DNA of 12,123 nucleotides from JABZIP01 sp052173355 (lineage in GTDB: Bacteria; Bacillota; Clostridia; Peptostreptococcales; Anaerovoracaceae). Below, in pieces: positions 1 to 5,972 of the stretch. A program made the translations under genes and the position numbers. The stretch spans positions 1 through 12,123 of the forward strand of contig JBQMYS010000042.1 of NCBI GenBank assembly GCA_052173355.1, read 5' to 3'. Every line of letters begins with the position of its first letter. The first letter of the stretch is position 1. The notes under the pieces were generated by a model. It had not been told where the DNA came from. It did no database searches and was given only the letters and a program-made list of their open reading frames with translations.

Positions 1-1187
1 CCAAAATAATACAATTTTCCGTCAATTACAGCCGATATTCCTTTGCCTGCAGCCATAATAAAATTTTCTACGGATAAAAATTCAATTCCATCCTCTTTCG
101 CCTTTGCAACAATAGCTTTGCCAAGCGGATGCTCACTATTTCTTTCAGCAGATGCAACTATCTTAAAAAGTTCACCGGCGCTTACTTCGTTTAGCGGAAT
201 TACATCACTTACCTTCAACTCTCCATAAGTAAGGGTTCCTGTCTTATCAAAAGCAATTATATCTACCTGTCCCATTTTTTCAAGCGCTGCACCTGATTTC
301 ACTATAACTCCATGCTTGGTCGCCTGCCCGATAGCCGCAATTATAGCCGTAGGTGTTGCAAGAACCAGAGCACAAGGACAAAATACTACTAAAACTGTAA
401 CTCCTCTTTCTATATTAGCTGTAACAAAATAGGTAATAATTGCAATAAAAAGTGCAACAGGTACCAGCAAACTCGCCCATCTATCAGCAATTCTCTGTGT
501 TGAAGCCTGATTTTTTTCTACATCTTCGACCATGCGAATAAGCCTTTGAAGCGAACTTTCTTCGCCCACTTTAGTTGCCTCAACTTCAACAGAGCCGAAA
601 CGATTGAGAGTCCCGCTGTAAACATCATCACCTATGCTTTTATCAACCGGTAAGCTTTCGCCTGTCATTACGGATTGGTCAATAGACGTTTCTCCGGATA
701 CCACTACCCCATCTACCGGTATTATTTCGCCCGGAAGTATGTGCAATATATCTCCTTTTACAACCTCACCTATATCTACCAAAACTTCTTCGCCATTTTT
801 CATAATTCTTGCCTTTTTAGGTGCAAACTCGATAAGGCTCGTAATACCTTTTTTGGCACGCGCGGTCGTTTTATCTTCCAAAAGTGCACCTACCTGCATT
901 ATAAATACAACTTCGCCCGCAGCAAAAGTATCCCCTATCAAAAGTGCAGCAAACATAGCCATACAAATAAGTAAAGGAGATGATATTTTAGCCACACCCT
1001 TGTTGTATATAATTCTCCAAATTGCAAGATATAAAAGAGGCAATCCGCATATAACAATGCATATCCATGCCAATTTTTCAGCAAATACATACCCCATTCT
1101 CGGTAAAATGAAAGATGCAACCAAAAACACACCGGCAATTATGCTCATCTGCCAGCCTGCCAATAAGTCACTTATTTTTTTTATCAT
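1..1187 (-). CDS. Heavy-metal-translocating P1B-type ATPase (3' end outside the window)
   Basis: This is a membrane pump that uses ATP to move a transition-metal ion across the cytoplasmic membrane. The first 395 residues are visible, read from the ATG at 1187. The actuator motif TGES is at residues 175-178, the transmembrane metal site Cys-Pro-Cys at 270-272, the phosphorylation motif DKTGT at 314-318 with Asp314, and the P1B-specific His-Pro at 353-354. Hydrophobic segments lie near 14-30, 38-58, 71-100, 238-256 and 262-284. There is no N-terminal CxxC metal-binding domain: the protein starts almost directly with a membrane helix. AGGAGG lies 4 bases before the ATG, which supports this start. 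CPC followed by ALVLATPTA does not separate Cu from Zn/Cd types, and the helices that would decide are outside the window. It follows the NifK-like gene by 53 bases on the same strand with no terminator, so co-transcription is likely. Class is certain; the metal is unknown. Confidence 0.95.
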   Translation of the reverse strand, partial: MIKKISDLLAGWQMSIIAGVFLVASFILPRMGYVFAEKLAWICIVICGLPLLYLAIWRIIYNKGVAKISSPLLICMAMFAALLIGDTFAAGEVVFIMQVGALLEDKTTARAKKGITSLIEFAPKKARIMKNGEEVLVDIGEVVKGDILHILPGEIIPVDGVVVSGETSIDQSVMTGESLPVDKSIGDDVYSGTLNRFGSVEVEATKVGEESSLQRLIRMVEDVEKNQASTQRIADRWASLLVPVALFIAIITYFVTANIERGVTVLVVFCPCALVLATPTAIIAAIGQATKHGVIVKSGAALEKMGQVDIIAFDKTGTLTYGELKVSDVIPLNEVSAGELFKIVASAERNSEHPLGKAIVAKAKEDGIEFLSVENFIMAAGKGISAVIDGKLYYF

Positions 1188-1240
1188 AAAACCTCCTAAG
1201 CAAAATTTATTTTCTCACTTTTTTCTACTTCAAAAAATGC
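1188..1240 (-). promoter_or_regulatory. Intergenic spacer with strong ribosome binding site for the P1B ATPase
   Basis: This 53-base A/T-rich spacer separates the NifK-like stop codon (TAA, 1243-1241) from the ATPase start. It holds AGGAGG at 1192-1197, with only four bases before the ATG. I see no hairpin followed by a T-run and no convincing promoter, so read-through from the nitrogenase-like genes is the simplest reading. Confidence 0.7.
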
Positions 1241-2566
1241 TTATTCAAATAATACCCCGTTAATTACCTGTTCACACAACATGAGTGCTCCTTTGATACC
1301 TATATGAGTCTTCGGTATTACATCTGTATATCCCATACTCGGTAAAGCTATTTCTATACCGCTGAAACTTTGATTACGCACTCTCATTTGTGCAATTACT
1401 CCTCCATCAGCAAGTACCAACTCCGCTTTTGAAAGCAACATATCCTTTCCCACAGCATTTAAAGCCTTATAATTTTCAAGAAGTTTTTTCAGTTTTATAT
1501 AATCTTCGTCTTTTTGATACCCTGATTTATTATCGCCTACTACGCTTATACATTCAGCAACCATACCGAAATACTTAATAAAAAATTTTGAATACGCAAG
1601 GCATTCTTCACAAGTCGCATTTATAGCAAACTTAGTACCTTTTGGTAAACCGGTCAATGAATTTAATCTTGATATATGTATATATGCCTCTGCTCTTGCT
1701 TTTTGTGCATATTCGATAAAATTAGCAGGATTTGCATCTATCTTTTTGCAAATATTTAAAATAAACCTTTCGCTTTCAGAAAACCCGATAGGTAGCCCAT
1801 CCTTACTGTAATAAGGCATTTGATAAAGTTCATTTAACAATTTCGCACTTTGCAATCCGTAATCTTTGTGAAGAACTATATTTAAATCGGCATCCATGAT
1901 ATTTTTAATTTCATCAACTGTTGAATTTGCGCAAAGAACACAGTTAATTTCAATTCCACAAAGCGCAAGCATATTTTTTAATTCAGCAATATCTCCTCGA
2001 TAATATTTGTGAAAAATCGAAAGTCCAAGTATATTTACCTTTTTAATATCCGATTTTCTATTTTTATATGCTTCATAATCAACCGCAAATTTTCGAATAA
2101 GCCGCAAGCAAAAATCGGAATATCCTTCCCAAATCATCTTGGAATATCCCGATGTTTCAATCGTAATTATCGGAAAATCATAATCATAGCCCTCGGTAAT
2201 TCCGGATAAATCATCTCCTATCAGAGCGGCTCCCGGAGAATTTATGACTATTAGAAGTTCGCACTTATAATTTTTTTTAAGAAAATCTATTCCATCCAAT
2301 ATCTTTTCCTTACTTCCATAAACATAATCTCGTTTATCCAAATAAGTACATGGTACTCTGGACTGACCGAAAAGCCAAAGCTCCGAATAGCTGACAGCAT
2401 CGCAACCCGCCTGCATAATCCCTTGATATGCCGATATAGCGCCATGATAAAACTTGCATCCTGTGGGCCCGTTCAGAAATACAACTGCATTTTTAATACC
2501 TTCTCCCGCAAAAATCATACCGGAAAAACTGTCAGGTGTAATATTTGTCAAATAATTTCTTATCAT
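1241..2566 (-). CDS. Nitrogenase-like component-1 subunit, NifK/BchB-type partner
   Basis: This is a 441-residue component-1 (oxidoreductase/nitrogenase superfamily) protein, expected to pair with the D half of the upstream fusion and receive electrons from its NifH half. Visible landmarks are NGPTGC at 32-37, whose Cys37 aligns with NifK Cys95 and BchB Asp36; LIGDDL at 115-120, the conserved GDD loop; LNIVLHKDY at 228-236; and a C-terminal segment with THIGIKGA near 420-427 that resembles the NifK ending. Asp12 replaces NifK Cys70, and Ser110-Pro111 stand where NifK has Cys153, so two of the three P-cluster cysteines are absent. The reading frame stays open to 2686, but the ATG at 2566 is preferred. 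Homology begins there and the overlap with the upstream gene is then only 35 bases, with GGAGGG about 12 bases before the ATG. The substrate is unknown; alternatives within the superfamily are tetrapyrrole, thioether or other low-potential reductions. Confidence 0.85.
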   Translation of the reverse strand: MIRNYLTNITPDSFSGMIFAGEGIKNAVVFLNGPTGCKFYHGAISAYQGIMQAGCDAVSYSELWLFGQSRVPCTYLDKRDYVYGSKEKILDGIDFLKKNYKCELLIVINSPGAALIGDDLSGITEGYDYDFPIITIETSGYSKMIWEGYSDFCLRLIRKFAVDYEAYKNRKSDIKKVNILGLSIFHKYYRGDIAELKNMLALCGIEINCVLCANSTVDEIKNIMDADLNIVLHKDYGLQSAKLLNELYQMPYYSKDGLPIGFSESERFILNICKKIDANPANFIEYAQKARAEAYIHISRLNSLTGLPKGTKFAINATCEECLAYSKFFIKYFGMVAECISVVGDNKSGYQKDEDYIKLKKLLENYKALNAVGKDMLLSKAELVLADGGVIAQMRVRNQSFSGIEIALPSMGYTDVIPKTHIGIKGALMLCEQVINGVLFE

Positions 2567-4763
2567 TTTTCCACTCGCCCTCCACATCGGATTCCAACAA
2601 ATCAGTCCACTTCTCCGCCATTTCAAGTCCCGAAAAAAAGCCGTTATCAGGACACATAGGTATTGTGTCAACGAAGCATCCCGCATTTGATAAACCTGTT
2701 TCGTAATTTGAAAGCAAGATGTCAGGTGAAAGTTTATCTATATCTTTTTGAAGATTTGAATACTCATAATTTTCTTCAATCAATATATCTCTACTTTCCG
2801 ATAATCTGCTTCTAAATCCCTCATCTTGTGAAAAATTTATCAATGCGATTTTACAAATGCGCATTTCCAAGTCGAAAGCAGTTTTCAAAATCCAGTCCAA
2901 TTCATGATTATATGTAACAATAAATATTTTCTTCCCTTTTAGATATGGTTTTATTCGTTCAACACGCGCAAAATAATCTATTTCATTTTTCTTTATAATA
3001 TTTTCAGCACATTCCTCTTGACCGAAAATCTTTGCAAGCATACGAAGCCAATCACAAGTTTCCATGAATCCTGTCGGAAATTGTCTATCAAAAAATTCAC
3101 AACCATACTCACTTTCGAAAAATTGTTTTAAAATATTCCCTGTGTAATCTTTATATGCAAGCAAATTAAGTCTTGCACTACAAAAATTTTCGATACTTGC
3201 AAAACTCGTATTGCACAAAAATCTGCAATTTACCTCTACCCCCATGGCATTTAAAAATCCGCTTATTACACGAAAATTGCGCTGCGTATTTTTAGCAACA
3301 ACTTTTTCAAAGACTATATTTACCAAATTTTCCCTTTTGGGAACATCAGGTTTAATTATCTGACGTGCAATACTTGTATATGCCATCAGCATTCCTTGTA
3401 AAAAATCACCGGTCAAATTTCCATCTGTTTTAAGTAAAACAACAGGACAATCCTCCTTAGAAAGTTCGCGCACTTTTTCCGTATCATCGCCTATAATGCC
3501 CGCAGGGCAGGAAGTAACGACAATAACGCCTTTCGGCTTCGGCTTCATATCCCGAACTTGCAAAACCAAATCCGAAAGTTTCGCAGTGGCTCCAAAAATC
3601 ATATCGCTTTCATCCATATCAGTCGATACCAAATTCGGCAAAAGCGAATATGGTAACAGCACGCCACGCTCAAAAAGTGCACGTCTACCTGCCGAAGATA
3701 CGCACTGATAGGACAAATACAAACAACTTTTCGGAGAATGCGCTACTACCGCCGCATCACGAATCTGCGCACTCATACCCATCGCTCCGTTAAATGCGCA
3801 TCCATGCAACGGTTCATCTCGGAGCACATTCTTTGAAACATAACCTATATCGTAATTTTCATTTTTGCCATCTCTGTCATCTTCAGCATTTTCGATAATT
3901 TTTGCGCATCTTTGCGCATCTTTTTTATTTTCATATCGCACTTGATGCGAGAGGCTTTGCTCACCCATGAGCAAAGCCTCAAGTTCATCATCACTTACTG
4001 GATTCGCGGCACAAAGTTCTATTCCGCCTGCAATACGTCTTGCAATATCGGAAAATATATCAAAAATTTCTCCTTTTTCCTCATGCTGCATTTCTACTGC
4101 CGTTATATTTTTGCGCTCCGCTAAAGCAAATACATCACTTCTCGGTATCTTTGAAAATATATTTAAATTTACAGCTTTTGCAAATGCTTCAACACGTATA
4201 TCTTCATTCTTAACATTGCGACTGTTATAAAGGATGCCTGCAACTCTTGGCTTATTTGCGTCATAATTGCGAATACCGCGAAGTATATTATTCGCCGCAT
4301 ATAACGACATATATTCACCGGACGTCACTAAAAATATAATATCCGAATATTCCCGCCTTATAGGTACCGCAAAACCTCCGCAAACCACATCTCCTAAAAC
4401 GTCATACAAAACAATATCATAACCTTTTTTTATATCAAACTTTTCGAGCATTTCAAATGCGGTTATTATTCCTCTGCCTGCGCATCCTACACCGGGTTCA
4501 GGTCCTCCTGCTTCTATACATCCTATCCCGCAAAATCCCTCAAAAAGCACATCGCTTATTTTGTAATCGGCAACACCCGTCCTTTTAATATAATCCAAAA
4601 CCGTAGTTATCTTTTTGCCTTTTAAAAGAAGTTTTGTCGAATCATGCTTTGGATCACATCCTATTTGTAAAACTTTATTGCCTTGTAAAGAAAGTGCTGC
4701 CGAAATATTTGCACTTAAAGTGGATTTTCCGATTCCACCCTTTCCGTAAATAGCAATTTCCAT
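2532..4763 (-). CDS. NifH-NifD fusion: Fe-protein ATPase joined to a nitrogenase-like component-1 subunit
   Basis: One continuous 743-codon frame holds two complete partners of a nitrogenase-like enzyme. Residues 1-268 are a NifH/BchL-type Fe protein: P-loop GKGGIGKST at 7-15, CDPKHDST at 36-43, Cys82 and cluster ligand Cys94 in GPEPGVGCAGRG (87-98), and DVLGDVVCGGFA at 121-132 with ligand Cys128. The NifH-like C-terminal motif DDELEALL is at 258-265. Residues 269-303 are a charged linker. Residues 304-743 are a NifD/BchN-type subunit with Cys322 (LHGCAF), Cys347 (PKSC) and Cys419 (SCPAGIIGDD, 418-427), matching the three P-cluster cysteines of NifD. Tyr537 stands at the FeMo-cofactor Cys275 position, and the His442 region reads IPMCPDNGF, so FeMo-cofactor binding is not expected. 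The start ATG overlaps the ctpA stop by one base with only a weak AGG upstream, so translation is probably coupled. Domain assignment is firm; the reaction is unknown. Confidence 0.93.
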   Translation of the reverse strand: MEIAIYGKGGIGKSTLSANISAALSLQGNKVLQIGCDPKHDSTKLLLKGKKITTVLDYIKRTGVADYKISDVLFEGFCGIGCIEAGGPEPGVGCAGRGIITAFEMLEKFDIKKGYDIVLYDVLGDVVCGGFAVPIRREYSDIIFLVTSGEYMSLYAANNILRGIRNYDANKPRVAGILYNSRNVKNEDIRVEAFAKAVNLNIFSKIPRSDVFALAERKNITAVEMQHEEKGEIFDIFSDIARRIAGGIELCAANPVSDDELEALLMGEQSLSHQVRYENKKDAQRCAKIIENAEDDRDGKNENYDIGYVSKNVLRDEPLHGCAFNGAMGMSAQIRDAAVVAHSPKSCLYLSYQCVSSAGRRALFERGVLLPYSLLPNLVSTDMDESDMIFGATAKLSDLVLQVRDMKPKPKGVIVVTSCPAGIIGDDTEKVRELSKEDCPVVLLKTDGNLTGDFLQGMLMAYTSIARQIIKPDVPKRENLVNIVFEKVVAKNTQRNFRVISGFLNAMGVEVNCRFLCNTSFASIENFCSARLNLLAYKDYTGNILKQFFESEYGCEFFDRQFPTGFMETCDWLRMLAKIFGQEECAENIIKKNEIDYFARVERIKPYLKGKKIFIVTYNHELDWILKTAFDLEMRICKIALINFSQDEGFRSRLSESRDILIEENYEYSNLQKDIDKLSPDILLSNYETGLSNAGCFVDTIPMCPDNGFFSGLEMAEKWTDLLESDVEGEWKNDKKLFDKYYT
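3901..3920 (-). repeat. Tandem 10-bp direct duplication in the fusion linker
   Basis: TTTGCGCATC occurs twice in a row on the plus strand (GATGCGCAAA twice on the coding strand). Because 10 is not a multiple of three, the two copies are read in different frames, giving DAQ and then RCAK in the linker near residues 282-288. It is next to an A-rich run and looks like replication slippage within a weakly constrained linker. Confidence 0.75.
3936..3950 (-). repeat. Small inverted repeat abutting the junction hairpin
   Basis: On the coding strand TCGCA, loop TCAAG, TGCGA forms a 5-bp stem that begins at the base directly after the 12-bp hairpin. The two stems could stack in the mRNA. Such a short repeat alone could be chance. 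Confidence 0.5.
3951..3980 (-). repeat. Perfect 12-bp inverted repeat (hairpin) at the NifH/NifD junction
   Basis: On the coding strand GAGGCTTTGCTC (3980-3969) is followed by the six-base loop ATGGGT and then its exact complement GAGCAAAGCCTC (3962-3951). The 30 bases are exactly ten codons, residues 262-271, straddling the end of the NifH motif ELEALL and the start of the linker. In RNA this gives a 12-bp stem. No T-run follows, so it is not a standard terminator. The loop contains an in-frame ATG (residue 266), and GAGG in the 5' arm lies 8 bases before it. Confidence 0.9.
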
Positions 4764-4765
4764 TA
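4761..4765 (-). other. TAATG stop/start overlap joining ctpA to the nitrogenase-like genes
   Basis: The TAA stop of the S41 protease (4765-4763) shares its last base with the ATG of the NifH-NifD fusion (4763-4761). Only a weak AGG precedes this start, so re-initiation by ribosomes finishing ctpA is the likely way it is translated. No promoter stands out just upstream. Confidence 0.85.
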
Positions 4766-5947
4766 TCTACCTGCTTTCAACACTTCTATAGCTTTTTGTA
4801 GTTGAAGATCACTTGTTGCATCTTCAGGAAGTTCTACGACATAATCCGGAGTTATGCCTATCCCTTGAATTACGCTTCCCTTTGGCGAAAAATACTGTGC
4901 AACGGTTATTTTCATGGCATCATGGCTTTTTAAAGGCATTATTGTTTGAATTACACCTTTACCGAATGAAGTTGTACCAATCAACTTTCCTCCATTATTA
5001 TCTTTCACACCTGCCGCAACTATCTCTGAAGTGCTGGCTGTTCCTCCGTCAATCAATATGACATATGGTAAAGATGTTTTGCCCTTTTGGGTATTCATAA
5101 AAACCTTTTCTTTTTCATTTTTACCTCTTGTATAGGCAAGCACACCTTCATCCAAAAGCATATCTGCTATTTTTATTCCGCTATCCACTATGCCGCCACC
5201 ATTTTGACGCAAATCTATTACAATACCTTTCGCACCGTTCATTTCAAAATTATGCAGTTCGGTTTCAAATTCTTGCGGTGTATTAGCTTCAAAACTTCGT
5301 ATAGCAACATATCCTATTCCATCAGGAAGTTCTTTCGCATATACGGATTGAAATGTTATTTTTTTCCTTATCATAGTTACGGTCTTTGATACATCTTCGC
5401 GGATATAAGTTATTCTTACCTTTGTTCCCGCTTCACCTCGCATATCGGACACCGCTTTTTCCATATTCTTGCCTTTGTATTCAATATCATTTACCGCACT
5501 TATTATATCCCCCTGCTTGATGCCTGCAAGTTCTGCCGGACTATCTTTAAAAACATTTATCACAATTATATTATCATTACTGTCCGTACCAAGCCCTACA
5601 CCTATTCCTTGAAGTTCTCCTTTACTGTTAATCATGAAATTTTCATATTCTTGCGCGCTCATATATGAAGTATACGGATCTCCTGCCCCTTTGAACAATC
5701 CTCTAAGCATTCCTTCTTCAAGATCTTTTTTATTTATCTTTTCGTAATAGTTTTCTTCAAGTTGATTATAAGCAAAGTTCAATTTTTCATAACGCTCTTT
5801 GAATTGAACGTATTGAGCATAATTTGGGTTCAGCGCAAGTACCTTTTTCGGAAGCACATCAGGTGCAACCGTAACAACAGTTATTCCGCAAGCAATCCCG
5901 CAAATCAGCAATATCAGATATTTAGCATACCGTACAACGCATTTCAT
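4763..5947 (-). CDS. ctpA: C-terminal processing protease (S41 family, PDZ domain), CtpA-type
   Basis: This is a 394-residue serine protease of the tail-specific/C-terminal processing family, which cuts exported or membrane-associated proteins near their C termini. A single N-terminal membrane helix (about 10-28) would anchor it with the enzyme outside the cell. A PDZ domain spans about 105-190 (GIGVGLG at 114-120; AELAGIKQGDII at 138-149). The catalytic core carries Ser305 in GGTASTSEI (301-309), Lys330 in TSFGKG (326-331) and Gln334, the expected Ser-Lys-Gln set at normal spacing. GGTAST replaces the common GSASAS, but the catalytic Ser is kept. AGGAG at 5954-5958 sits 6 bases before the ATG. 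It follows recJ by 25 bases. Likely substrates are cell-wall hydrolases or their regulators, possibly the M23 enzyme two genes upstream; that is inference from context. Confidence 0.95.
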   Translation of the reverse strand: MKCVVRYAKYLILLICGIACGITVVTVAPDVLPKKVLALNPNYAQYVQFKERYEKLNFAYNQLEENYYEKINKKDLEEGMLRGLFKGAGDPYTSYMSAQEYENFMINSKGELQGIGVGLGTDSNDNIIVINVFKDSPAELAGIKQGDIISAVNDIEYKGKNMEKAVSDMRGEAGTKVRITYIREDVSKTVTMIRKKITFQSVYAKELPDGIGYVAIRSFEANTPQEFETELHNFEMNGAKGIVIDLRQNGGGIVDSGIKIADMLLDEGVLAYTRGKNEKEKVFMNTQKGKTSLPYVILIDGGTASTSEIVAAGVKDNNGGKLIGTTSFGKGVIQTIMPLKSHDAMKITVAQYFSPKGSVIQGIGITPDYVVELPEDATSDLQLQKAIEVLKAGR

Positions 5948-5972
5948 AAATTTCTCCTAACTCAATCTTCCT

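Noticed and set aside
1188..1240. Promoter for the P1B ATPase in the spacer
   Set aside because: A TTGAAG-like -35 exists, but the -10 at proper spacing matches the consensus in only about half its positions, as expected by chance in A/T-rich DNA.
634..1263. Plus-strand open frame of 209 codons
   Set aside because: It is antisense to the P1B ATPase, whose motifs are unmistakable, and its translation resembles no known family.
2567..2686. Longer NifK-like protein starting at 2686
   Set aside because: The extra 40 residues overlap the upstream gene's frame, show no family resemblance and include out-of-character Trp/Arg-rich sequence; ATG 2566 fits homology and overlap.
3951..3980. Junction hairpin as an intrinsic terminator
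   Set aside because: No T-run follows the stem on either strand and the coding frame continues into a fully conserved NifD-like domain.
1241..4763. True nitrogen-fixing nitrogenase
   Set aside because: P-cluster cysteines are incomplete in the K subunit, FeMo-cofactor Cys and His ligands are absent in the D half, and no nifB/E/N-type genes are in the window.
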